Source: Saposhnikovia divaricata
Lineage: Eukaryota > Streptophyta > Magnoliopsida > Apiales > Apiaceae
Direction of reading: 5' to 3'
NCBI GenBank assembly: GCA_036435485.1
Contig: CM071600.1
Coordinates: forward strand, 65,655,546-65,719,545
DNA: 64,000 nucleotides
The translations under genes were made by a program, and so were the position numbers. The notes under the pieces were generated by a model. The model saw only the letters and a list, made by a program, of their open reading frames with translations, was not told where the DNA came from and searched no databases. The stretch's first letter is position 1; every line of letters starts with the position of its first letter. Of the stretch, positions 21,192 to 34,800 are shown in pieces.

Positions 21192-24100
21192 TCAACTACA
21201 TTTTGAACCACTACAAGGAGGAATGACAGATATAGTTCTCACAACGTCTTTTCTGGACTTACAATAAGACTGGAGGCGGTTAATATCCACTTTTCCAACT
21301 CTATTGAGCTTTACTCCATATGCTTCCATTCTACGGACGTCGCGTAGTATAGGTGATTGCCAAATACCATCCCACCAACCGGGGGGAAGAAGTGGTGTTA
21401 GGGCACATTGATTGGGTTGATTATCGCAACTTAATGGGCCAGCAAACCTGTTCCACACATGCCCCCAGCCGACTTGATGTCGCAAACCATCTGTTAACAA
21501 ATTACTATGGAAGCTACTGAAGAATGTAAAGTTTGAACCACTAGTATGGTTCTCACCTGAAAAGTTATAAACTATAATCAGACCACATACCATGCAAGTA
21601 AATAAATGCAGATTTCAACATATGTCTAAATGTACCCAGTTGTTGAGCAGCTGCTAATGCTGCAATAAGTTGTGCATAGGTAGTTCCGACACGTCTCGAA
21701 GCTCCCGAGACAACAGCATGTTTGGCCCGTGAAGCTAGAAAGAAATCAACAAACGCAACCCACCTTGGTGCGGGTCCCCAGTCTTTCACTCTAAATCCTA
21801 TCTGTGACTTCTCAACAGTATTCCTTCCCGAAAGGTTCCCCCTGAACATCTTGTAATCAAAATGAACTACCTAAGAGACAAAGAGCAAAATACAAATAAC
21901 ATCCTCATTTTGGGTTCTTAAAGAATATTTTATTTAGTTGTATAAACATTTAGGAACATTCCAAATAGTAATATAGGTGATACGCAAAATACCTCTGCAA
22001 ATTCCTCTACTTTTGGCATGATATCATTAGCAATGGAGGGTGTGTCAGACACTATAACGATGCGGGGCCTTGACAAGTATCCAGAATCATTCACTAGGGC
22101 CTTTTTTATGCAATTCAAAGCTGCTGTTACTGCTCTAGCTGGCCTAAAAGAAAAAACCAGATACTCAATTTAAGCAAAACAACATCAAGGACCCGACCAA
22201 AACTTTACAACTAGATATTAGAATGCTATGTCCTTCACCAAAACTACAAAGAAGTAAAAGAATAAAGTACATGTTCAGTAGTATGTATGTTTTTTGGGTT
22301 CTCTGGACAGGGAAAAAAAAAAAAAAATCAGATCAGCAGAGAACCTGCTCATTAGCATGCGCATGTGTAGAGCAATAAGTGGATCAGGACCTCCATTGAG
22401 GGCCCATTTGACAGCTTCTTCAACATTCCTTGTAGGAGAGATGATTACTCTCATTAGCTCTCCGATTGTATTAGGCCTATACTGAACAAACTCATTGTCT
22501 GAAAACAAAATAGATGCCACTCTTCTCATCTCATTATGAACATTTTTTAAGAAAAACTGAAATGCCACAGCATCTGTCGTGCCTTGAAACCTGTTGGAGG
22601 AAAAGAAATTGTCAGAACTACTTGCGTACTTAGCTGGTAATTGATGGCTTAGCTACAAATAGTTACCATACAATTGGTTGTTTCCATTTCTTCCAGTTAC
22701 TGCAAAGGACATTTGTTTCTGAAGGCTTTTCGAAATTGTCAATTCTAATATTAAGACGCCTCTTGTACTTGCCCATGCAGTCATTCTTTTTCCATAAGTG
22801 CTTCACTTCCTTTAAAGTGAAGGAATGTTTGGTATATGACACATAATCATCAAATGGATACTTCCCCCTGAGAAACAGGAAACAACATATCGAATCCTTA
22901 TAGTACTACAGATTAGACCTTTATTTTAAAGTGAAGGTAGAATTACAGAGAAAGTGTATACAAAGAACTATTACATAATACTGAGCCATTAACAGCATAT
23001 TGCCAATTCCTATCTATGTCATAAGCTGCTAGGTAAATAACTTGCCACACAAAAATACTGTTGTAAAAGGAAAACTATTTATTAAATGTATTTGGAAACA
23101 AATTTACAAATAGAAACTCTAGTGATGGAACCTAATCCTTCCCTTTCTGTACACTTAATTAAAAGTCATCTATACCGAACTTATGTGACACAATTATATG
23201 TTTAAACTAACCAAGAACTACATCCAAAAAAAAAAAAAAAAAAATCAAAAAATCAGTGGGACTAAAGAGATTAGAAGAAACATTATGCCTCGTCTGCCCA
23301 ATGATTAGAGAACGGTTCAACATGATACTCAATCCTGCAGCAGTCAATATCTTGTACATTTCATTCCCAAACCCAGCCTCTGATGCTTTGCCCAGTACAA
23401 AACCTTGTCTACAGAACTGCTCTTGAGGCAGACCTCGAACTCTGGAAGCTCCTGATCAAACTCAAAAAGATAAATTAAATTGAATTCCAGTTAGGGTATG
23501 CCTCTAACAACCTGGCTCCCAGACGACCCATTACTAACTTAGCATAAAGATTTTCATATCAATCATTTTCGATGTGTTAACTTAAGCTTAATTACTGAAC
23601 TGAACCTGCATATGTCAAATAAACATAAGCAGTAACTTGGAGTAGAATAGCATAATTCGACGGCTCAATCACGCATCTTATAGATGGGTACCCAACATTA
23701 ATGCTCTACCACGTTGTGCAACGCCTTTTTACTTGGTTAATAGGTGGTATGTATATGACTCAATGCAAAAGCCTCAATGCTAGTACCAGACCAACCAAAC
23801 ATAATATATTCCATACGTAAGTAGGGTCTGGGAGGTCGAGATGTATGCAAACCTTATCCCTGCTCCTAGATGTAGAGAGGTTGCTTTCGCAAATACCGAG
23901 CGTTTGAGATAATTTGTTTGGGAATACGTAATTTCAGTACAAGTACTTACATTTGATAAGTGAATTTCGTTAACAGGGGAACAAACCTAATCACCAAACT
24001 ATGGACAACTGGTAATTTGGTGAATCAACTAGGAATTGACTTTAGATAACTGTGGGTCACCAATGAGCAAGCTTCATAAAATCGTCACAAGGAAATTGAA

Positions 24101-25787
24101 TAAAATAGACTTATCTTCTTATTATTAGACTTTTAAAACTATGATTCCAATAATGGCTTCTAATTGTAAAGAAATATAATCTATGAGGAGACATAAACTC
24201 AGGTCAATGTTTAATATCTACACACACATAAATTGAAATGAATGTGACTTGTGTAAGCTATATGTTAAGTCAATTAATTCATAACCATTTATAACAAGTA
24301 ATGCAAAGTGATCTTGCATTAGATTTCAAACCCGAAGGCTCTCTTTAGAAAGCTCTTCCAAAGATTTTCTCAAGAAGTAGAAGTTGCATTCCTCATTCCT
24401 TCCATTGTCGCGCAAGTGACGAGGAACCGAACTGAACGTAAAGGAAAATTTTCATATATGCTATAAATATTAATTAGTTCATATGTACTGTAGAGGGAAA
24501 TTAGTGTATTTACTAATATGTGGGGCTAGTAGTTTATGAATATGATAAGCCTAATTGTTTTGGGCTTAGTCCATTAGGTTATGTTATTAGGTTTTCAATT
24601 CCACCTCATATACGTCATGTAATCCCCGCATATTATGAAAGAGTTCATCATTGAATAGAGTCTCTTTTAATGGATGGTGATTCATCATATTTTCTCCCTT
24701 CCGCAGTTGGGAAACCCTCACGTAGTGACTCTTCTGCGACTAAATCATCCTAGTTTATATTCTCAATAGTTTTATTTTATATATTTCATCTTCAATAAAT
24801 CTGTCCTGCGTTCATCTTTATAAACTCTGTCCTGCATCAACAAGTAAATGAAGCCACAAGCTACTTCATGTTTCTTTTGGCAAATTTTCATGTTTCTTTT
24901 GGCGAATTTGCTTTTAAGGATGTGCGGAATTCGCGTTAGGTTATGATTGGGAAAGCAAGTGGAGGTGGATGAGCTGTTTAGTTATGATTGGGAAAGTGAG
25001 TGGAGATAGATGACCGAAACAGCTCATCTACCATCCATCACTTACCCAATCATAAATTTATTGACTCGAACGATTCTGGGAATTTCCCACATACTCAATA
25101 GCAAATCCGCCAGAAGAAAAAAGATACATAAAACAACTTTATTAACTTGTCTATGCAGGGAAAATGTTAACGATGAACATATGATATAAAAACAATGAAA
25201 ACAAAAACACCATCAGTGATTGCACAATGAAAGAATCATTACCCCCTAAACCCATAAACTAAGAGAGACTCAATTAAATATTTTGATAATCAATTCTTTC
25301 ACATTATGTGGAATTATATGACTTATTTGTGAGACAGAAACCTAATAACATAACATAATGGAATAAGGCCCAAAACAAGTTAAATTTATAAACCTACATA
25401 TTTAATATAATACTATCCCCGCGTACAAAAAATCTAACTAAACACTAAAAAACATATAACTAGTTAATATATAGTTGTCTTTGTGTGTGATATGGATATC
25501 CATGGATTCGTAAACTTTAATCAAACACTTCTTTCTTTTGCAGTAGGGCCACACACATCTGAACTCTCCCCACCCTCTAATTTTATCTAATAATTTTTTC
25601 TGAATCCATTTTCTTCTTTTTTCCTGAAATTTGATGTACATACAGGAAAGCATGCGGTAAGTATCCCAGATTGAAACAACTTCACACACCCCATCAAGGT
25701 CTGTGTTTATCTACCATCTACGAGCTATTTACTTTATGTTAATGCTCTTCTATTTATTTATAAACTTTTATTATATATTTTCATATA

Positions 25788-25824
<37 letters not shown>

Positions 25825-28800
25825 TGTGTCTGTGTGTGGATGCACTGATTTATGCCGCTTTCTGAAAAATGTAAGCCTTTACTCAGGCAATCCTCATTGG
25901 ATTTGTCTAGCTCTAATCAATTTCTTGTAAATGTTCTCATTTACAATTTGATGGTTTCAGGTAACAAGCGCTCTTTATTTCCAACATTACACCAATGCTG
26001 GTGCCAAAGATATGCAAGCATCTTCGTCTTTTGATGCCTATATTAACATGGTACCACCACATGTGTCTATTTCCATATTTCGCTACTTTTATATTATTTG
26101 TAGAGTCTACTTCCATTTTTATTTAGCTCACACCAATGCTCAAGACATAGATAATAGTGCGCATGTATGTTTCCGATCGAAATGGGAATATTAGGCATCA
26201 TTTTCTCTTACTATAATCCTCTAAGTGTTTTTTTTTCTTTTTTGTCAAAAGAAAAAGCACATGTTGGAATAATGTAGCTAGGTTAAGATGATTAATTTAA
26301 TACTTCTTATTTTCATATTATGTTGAGAACCATGACATCTATGGTCAAATAGCCGGTGTTTACCACCCAATTCAGAGCAAGAACGAGGAGCGCGTCGATG
26401 ATGGCCCACAAGGTAAGGTTCATGTAGAGATGATGAGATAGGTGTCACACAGGCTGATGAGGACTGTCGACAAAGAGATAGCTGAGGAGAGGTTGATGGT
26501 ACCTACGACTACTTAGCCTCTGACAATCCGATCGTTAGCGTGTTTACATCGCCCTTGGTGGCACCCATCATCTACGCGGACATCATCTTCTGGACCATTA
26601 TTGACATCCTCTTCATTGAACCTCAAAGGGGGCCGTAACATATACCCATCAGGGATGCTGGACACTTGACCACTGATTTCATGGCCATTAGCATTCTTAA
26701 AAATAACAAATTAAAGATGATCAGATTTACCCAACTACATAACACAACAGAAAAATGAAAGGAACGCTTGTTTGAAAGCAAGTGATGACCAACATTCACG
26801 TTCTGGTCGAAAAGTCGCATTGGCATACTTATATATGTCATGACTCATGAACATTGTTGTGAGTTACTAAAAGATGAAGAGGAAATAATTGAAGAACACA
26901 TAAACGAAATAGAGAAATACTGTAGTCACATACAATGGCACCATGTTAAAATACACGTCAAATCAAAGATGAAGATGCTCGCACATGTTGGCATGGGCAT
27001 CCATGGACTACTGATAACCAATCAAGGGTGAGGACACTTATAAGAAACTTTGCCAAAAAAAAAGATTGCTCGGAATACCAACTGATGTAGGTCAAATGTA
27101 TAAAAGATGAATATTTGAAATACAAAACAATTAAAAGATAAACTATGGTGATTCAGCCACATGAAAATATGATGGACCGTTGATAACGTATATTTTATAC
27201 ACGTTTTGTCTTTCATTCTCTTGCATATTTGTTAGTTTCGAATGTTGTTTTATCGATATTAATTATGTTTTTCATCTTTCAGTGTCTCATGCTTAATTGT
27301 TAAAAAGATGGATTATTTTGGCCTTGAAAGCAAAGATTATGCAAGATGGAATTTAGAAGATGCAAGCTTGTGTTGCCGGGAGATTTTTATTGTATAGTCT
27401 TGAAGATTTTGTCTTGCACGGCCGTTCGTAAGGTCGTTCAATGAGTTTTAAAAGGAGCAGTCTGCTGTACGGGCCGCTGTACGGCCGTGCAACAGGCTGT
27501 GCAGAGTGTTCCAAGTAGTGCAGATTGGGCAGAATTTTGTACGGGCTGCTGTACGGCTGTACAATAGACCGTACAGCACCTGCTGTGTGTTAAAAGAAGC
27601 CAAACCCTACATCTTATAACATCTTAACCTGCATCTTATTTTCCTCTCTTCTTTGCCTCTTCAAGAACAAAATTAGGGTTAGTAGAATTGAGAGAGAAAC
27701 ATCAATTACTCATAATCTAGCATTGATTATGAGTAACTAACTCTATATATTTGGCTCAAGGAAGCAATTCTTGTACTAAACCCACTCCATTTTAAATAAG
27801 ATCTATTTCACTCTATCTTGAATATTTGTGTTGTATTGCTTATGATTTTGCTTGAAGATTTGTAAGTTGCTTCACCTTACTCTTCTTGTATCTTCAATTG
27901 CTAATTGTTTGTTCTAATACGTAATCGTTAGTTCATTCATTATAGTAGCACAAGATTTAGTGTACCTAAATCCACAAAATTCAAGTGCAAATACTTAGGT
28001 TGAGCTTCTCATCCTTGGGTTTGTCCTAGCCTCTCTTTGTTTAATTCCTTGACTTGGTTAAATTGATAGTGCTTCATTATTGGTTGCTAGTATCAAGAGA
28101 GCTAATTTATGTGCTTCACTAAATTAGTGTTTTTAGAAGAGAAATAAGTAATTGTGTGCTTCACCAATTATCTTGGTTTGGTAGAGTTGGATATATTTTG
28201 CTTGTTTGTTGGGTTGAAGTGCTTAATTTGCATTAATTCTTGGGTCAAATAACTCTTATTCTTGCTAAATTACTCATTGTGTTTGTTGTACTGGTAAAAT
28301 TGGTTGATAGCAAATTTACTTAGTTATATTTCTCTAGCACATTATTTCTTGTATTCAAGGTGTTTGATAAAATACCACAACCAACTCAAAAAAACCCCCA
28401 CCATTTTACATTACTCTAGTATTGAACGCTAATCCCTTGGGTTCGATCCCTACTTACCACATTTGCTACATTTGTAGTTAAGTGCGAACATAGTAGAGCA
28501 TAAACATTTATTATCAATTTGGCGCGTCGACGACGGGCGTGGCCAAATTTTGGCGCCGCTGCCGGGGAACTAGTTTTAGTTCAATATTAGTACGCGTATA
28601 AAATTGTGAATATTTTAGTTCCATTGTGCATATTTATCTATTTTTCTTGATTTTAGAAATTTTTGCTATGTATGACTCGATCCTCTTGTTTAGGTGATCT
28701 TGCGTATTCATCCAATCCCGAGAGACTCTTGCGAAGGAATCAAAGGAATTCAAGCGCCAATATAGATTCATCAAGTCAATTTATTTCTAGTTCACCTTCG

Positions 28801-31800
28801 GAAGAGGAAGAGGAGTTAAACGAGGGTCCTTCCCTTGTTATTCCTATCTCATCATCAGACGACAACATTGATCAAGTCATGGAAAATCCTAATCAACGTA
28901 CACTCAAGGAGATTTCTTCTTCTAGCTCCGTTCAACTACCATTGTGCATTGTATTTCCGGGAGGACAACCATTTGAGCTAAAGGGTGGTCTTATTGCCCT
29001 CCTTCCCAAGTTTGGAGGTGAAGGCACGGAAGATCCTTTTAGGCATCTTCAAGAATTTGAAATGGTATGTTCTTCAATGAGACCAAACAATGCTACGGAA
29101 GAACAAGTGAAGTTGAAAGCATTTCCCTTTTCCTTGAGAGACAATGCCAAGGCATGGCTATTTTACCTTCTTCCAAACTCAATCACTACATGGGAGCAAA
29201 TGCGAAGTGCTTTCTTAGGGAAATTCTTCCCTACCTCAAAGGCTACGGGCATCTCTAAAGAAATTTGTGGCATTCGACAATACTCCGAAGAAACATTGTA
29301 TGAGTATTGGGAAAGGTTTCAAAAGCTGTGTCAAAGTTGTCCTCCACACTTGATATCGAAAGAGTTGCTCATTCACTACTTCTATGGAGGCTTGGAATAT
29401 AGTGCTAAATTGCACCTTGATGCTTCAAGTGGTGGAGTTCTTGTGGATAAAACGCCGGAGGAGGCTAGAAAGTTGATAACCAAGATTGCCGAGAATTCTC
29501 GCCAATTTGGGGATCGTCAAGTGCATGTCAAGAACCCTTCCGTGAATGAAGTGGCAACTCAAAAGTTAGAGGGCCAAATCTCGGACCTTACATCATTGGT
29601 TCGTCAATTAGCCGTTGGGAATCTCCAACAAAAATATTGTGGTGTTTGCAATATGTCGGATCATGCTACTCACGAATGCCTGTCATTCTAACAACCCGAA
29701 GAGCAAATTAATGCTATTGGAGGTTTTTCGGGACAACCACCTTAAAGGAAGTACGACCCCTATAGTAACACCTACAATCCTGGTTGGAGAGACCACCCTA
29801 ATTTTCGATATGGAAATCCCAACACACTAAACTCTAACCAATACCAAAATCCAAACACTTACAACACCCAACATCAACAAAACCCTCCTCCATTCTCACA
29901 AAAACGTCCCAATCAAAATTTCCAAGCACTCCCACCACCACCTCCATACAATTCCCAAGACCATCAAGGGTCTTCTTCATCTACATTGTCATCACTAGAA
30001 GAAATGATAAAGCAAATGGCAACAAACCTTCCCCCACTTAAAACATGGCATGTCCTCATGCATGACAAACAAAAAATGAGGGAGAAACAAACGTGAAAGA
30101 AAACTCCCCTGAAAATAATCAAAAAGGACCGGGAGCAAAGCCAAGAAGCTCAAGCATCATGAGGAGGATCCGAGGGTGGATCCCGAGAACTAGTGCGACA
30201 TTGAGCCATCATCGAGGCACAAAACTGCTCCATCCACATCCGATGCACAGAAAACCGCATATCAACATGGTCCTTAATGGATTGCTCCATGCGCTGCAAG
30301 TAGGCCTGTTGAGGTGCAGAGAACTCCTCAGTATGAGTATGATAGAACGGACCCTCTCGATCAATCGCCAAAGGCAATGGCTCAGAAAATGATTCCTCCT
30401 CGGTCCGAAGAAGAGATGAGGAACAAGGGAGCTGAGATGATTTGTGGCCCGTCCATCGAAAATTCTCAAAAGTCCCTAAGATAACACCCATATTCTTTAA
30501 AACCAAGAAGTCAATTGTTGCAACGGGATCTTGACCCTCTAACCATGGAATATTAGAACAACTCCGGTCAAGAACCCCCAATCGAGAGGCAATACGGGTG
30601 ATAAACCCTCCAAAGACAAGGGACCCCGTTTTCCGCCTTGAAAGCTCCATCATCCTTGCAACAAACAAATAACCCCAATCGACGCGATATCCTTCATGCA
30701 AGAAATAAAGGATCCCAAGTTCGGTCATTGAAACGACGCTATTGGACCCTTCATTACCATATAAGGAATTTGTCATCACACGATGAATGTAACTCAAACT
30801 AGGGCTCTTAATGGTGGACTTAATCCGACTTGAAACCCATTAAGAATCCGAAGAAATTTCGGGCCAAATATAAGTTTGGAATTGGCGAGGTGGCTTATGA
30901 CGACCACATTTGTATCCCTAACCAAACCAATCACAAAGCTCCTCCAACCGAACACTAAACCATAAACCCATCATCCTAAAAGTGATTCGAGAGGCTAAGC
31001 TTAAATCACTCCCGACTTCAACATCACACTTCACGGTAGTAAAGAATTCATATACCAAAGCCGGACAAGTAGGTTCATCCATATCTAACCATGTAGGCCA
31101 ACCGGAAGTAGTCAAAATGTTCTTAACATTATCCCAAATACCAAGTTTTTCCATAACATGCTTATCAAAATAACGAAATGGTAAAACCTTAAGCGTGGGA
31201 ATGGAATTATACCTCTCGAGGGCATCCCCGGAGAATGACAAGCTTGGCGCAGCAGAGTGCAAGTCAAGCCCATAATTAGAAGGATGTAATGGTTGACCCT
31301 TGTCCTCGCCTTCCTTGCGAGTTAGAAAAATTTTAGGCTCCGAAGAGGAAGAAGTGGTCTTTTGACGCTTAGATTGAACATTTCCCTTGTTTTTACCGTG
31401 TTGAGAAGAAACCCCATTCATGATTATCAAATCTCAACTTGAAATAACAAGCCAAATAACCACCCAATATAATCACCAAACACTATCAAAAGGGGTAACC
31501 AACAAACCAACAATAATCCCCACCACCAATTCGCAACAAAATTCAACACCAAATTTGTAAGCCCCTAATTGAATTAAAGCCACCACAACAAACACCCAAC
31601 TACAATGATCAACGAGTCAACACCCTTTGAAGCTACTACAATACACTAATTAAGGAAATAGAAATAATAAAAATATTTGCTTTTTTTATTTTATTATTAA
31701 TTGGTTAGCTATTTTATTTTGTTTTAATTTATTTTATTTTACTTTATTTATAAAAAAACAAAAACAAATATTTTTATTATTTCTATTTCCTTAATTAGTG

Positions 31801-34800
31801 TATTGTAGTAGCTTCAAAGGGTGTTGACTCGTTGATCATTGTAGTTGGGTGTTTGTTGTGGTGGTTTTAATTCAATTAGGGGTTTACAAATTTGGTGTTG
31901 AATTTTGTTGCGAATTGGTGGTGGGGAATATTGTTGGTTTGTTAGTTACCCCTTTTGATAGTGTTTGGTGATTATATTGGGTGGTTATTTGGCTTGTTAT
32001 TTCAAGTTGAGATTTGATAATCATGAGTGGGGTTTCTTCTCAACCCGGTAAAAACAAGGGAAAGGTTCAATCTAAGCGTCAAAAGACCACTTCTTCCTCT
32101 TCGGAGCCTAAAATTTTTCTAACTCGCAAGGAAGGCGAGGACAACGGTCAACCATTACCTCCTTCTAATTATGGGCTTGACTTGCACTCCGCTACGCCAA
32201 GCTTGTCATTCTCCGGGGATGCCCTCGAGAGGTATAATTCCATTTCCACGCTTAAGGTTTTACCATTTCGTTATTTTGATAAGCATGTTATGGAAAAGCT
32301 TGGTATTTGGGATAATGTTAAGAACATTTTGACTACTTCCGGTTGGCCTACATGGTTAGATATGGATAAGCCTACTTGTCCGGCTTTGGTATATGAATTC
32401 TTTACTACCGTGAAGTGTGATGTTGAAGTCGGGAGTGATTTAAGCTTAGCCTCTCGAATCACTTTTAGGATGATGGGTTTATGGTTTAGTGTTCGGTTGG
32501 AGGAGCTTTGTGATTGGTTTGGTTGGGGATACAAATGTGGTTGTCATAAGCCACCTCGCCAATTCCAAACTTATATTTGGCCCGAAATTTCTTCGGATTC
32601 TCAATGGGTTTCAAGTCGGATTAAGTCCACCAAGATTAAGAGCCCTAGTTTGAGTTACATTCATCGTGTGATGACAAATTCCTTATATGGTAATGAAGGG
32701 TCCAATAGCGTCGTTTCAATGACCGAACTTGGGATCCTTTATTTCTTGCATGAGGGATATCGCGTCGATTGGGGTTATTTGTTTGTTGCAAGGATGATGG
32801 AGCTTTCAAGGCGGAAAACGGGGTCCCTTGTCTTTGGAGGGTTTATCACCCGTATTGCCTCTCGATTGGGGGTTCTTGACCGGAGTTGTTCTAATATTCC
32901 ATGGTTAGAGGGTCAAGATCCAGTTGCAACAATTGACTTCTTGGTTTTAAAGAATATGGGTGTTATCTCAGGGACTTTTGAGAATTTTCGATGGACGGGC
33001 CACAAATCATCTCAGCTCCCTTGTTCCCCATCTCTTCTTCGGACCGAGGAGGAATCATTTTCTGAGCCATTGCCTTTGGCGATTGATCGAGAGGGTCCGT
33101 TCTATCATGCTCATACTGAGGAGTTCTCTGCACCTCAACAGGCCTACTTGCAGCGCATGGAGCAATCCATTAAGGACCATGTTGATATGCGGTTTTCTGA
33201 GCATCGGATGTGGATGGAGCAGTTTTGTGCCTCGATGATGGCTCAATGTCGCACTAGTTCTCGGGATCCACCCTCGGATCCTCCTCATGATGCTTGAGCT
33301 TCTTGGCTTTGCTCCCGGTCCTTTTTGATTATTTTCAGGGGAGTTTTCTTTCACGTTTGTTTCTCCCTCATTTTTTATTTGTCATGCATGAGGACATGCC
33401 ATGTTTTAAGTGGGGGAAGGTTTGTTTATTTTGATGTCCGTTTTGTTTGCAGTTGGGAAATAAGTTTAGTCGTGAGCGTGTTTACTTGTTTGTGAAATTT
33501 ATGACATTGTGAGCTTGTAGTCTTGTTTTCTCCTATTTCGTGCCTAGCCTTACCAATTTGATGCGAATCTATAAGTTTGATGCACCTTATTGCACACACA
33601 CACTTAAAATGGCATGAAAAGTCTAGATTGTTGTAATTAAATTGTGGGCATGACGATTATCTCTTAGAATGCATGGAATCAAATCGAGAAGATGTTATTA
33701 CAACTTAAACCTTGTGAGGCCTTGAACGATGATTTTTTTTGCTTGTGTGTTTCTCCTTCTTTATGTGTGTTTTTGCTCTAGGACTTGCATTAAACCTTCA
33801 TTCATGGATGCACCATAATAAGGAAATTCTATTTAGGATAACCTTTTTGACCTTTTTAGCTTGTGAACCATGAAAATAATCCCTAGTTACCCCTTTGAAG
33901 CTTATATCCATCTTTTTCTTCGTCACTTTCTCCTTTTATACATGAGTCAAAGCCAAATACTTCACTCTCGACCTAGTTGAGCTAGTTGAGTCTTGGAAAG
34001 AATTGATTGATGAGCATGTGAATTTGGACAAGTTGTGAAGAGGAAGGATTCTAATTATTGTAAGTGGGAACTAGTTTGATGTGTATATCTAGATGTGGTT
34101 CAAAGTTCTTTGTAGTATTTATTTATGTTATGCATTCCCTTTGCTAAAAAAATAATAATAAAGGGGATGTAAAAAAAAAGAGAAGAGAAAAAAAAGAAGA
34201 GAAATAAAAAAAGCAATAAATCTTTGTACTTTATTTTGTTTCAATTTTCTTGGTAAATGTGGTTGTGTTTTGTAATTGTAAATGAGTGGAGATCTTCTTT
34301 AGTTTGAGAATTTGGTGTATGAAGAGAGCAAGCGTCATTTTGATTCAACTAGCGAGACTTTTACACCTCCCTTGAACTTAAATTTTCACACCTTCACCCA
34401 AGCCTCATTACAATCCATTTTTTGAATTCCTTGTTTTTGGTGCAATCCGGAATTTAGGTGAACATGCAAGGTCAAGTAGAGCGCATGCATTTAGACTTGG
34501 AGTTGAGTAAAATCTCTAGCCCATACTTGTGTGATACATAATTGAGAGATGTGAGATTTTTCACCATATAATTTCATCTTCTTAATGCGAAGCCATGTAT
34601 GCTTTGTGATAATCTTGTCTAGTGTTCACGATTGAAGTGCATTCATTCTATCTTTAATGTCTTGGTTACATTTTGCACAAGGTGTGTTATCTTGATTCTT
34701 GAATTGGTTGTTAGCTCGTTATAGTGGATGACAAGGTGAATAGTTCTATATGTTTGATTTTAGTTACAAGTAGACGATTCGGACATGTGAGTGTAGTAAT

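Noticed and set aside
30093..30469. Opposite-strand frames within the palindrome arms, mirrored at 32960-33354
   Set aside because: Shadows of the env-position ORF; the same shadows occur in both arms.
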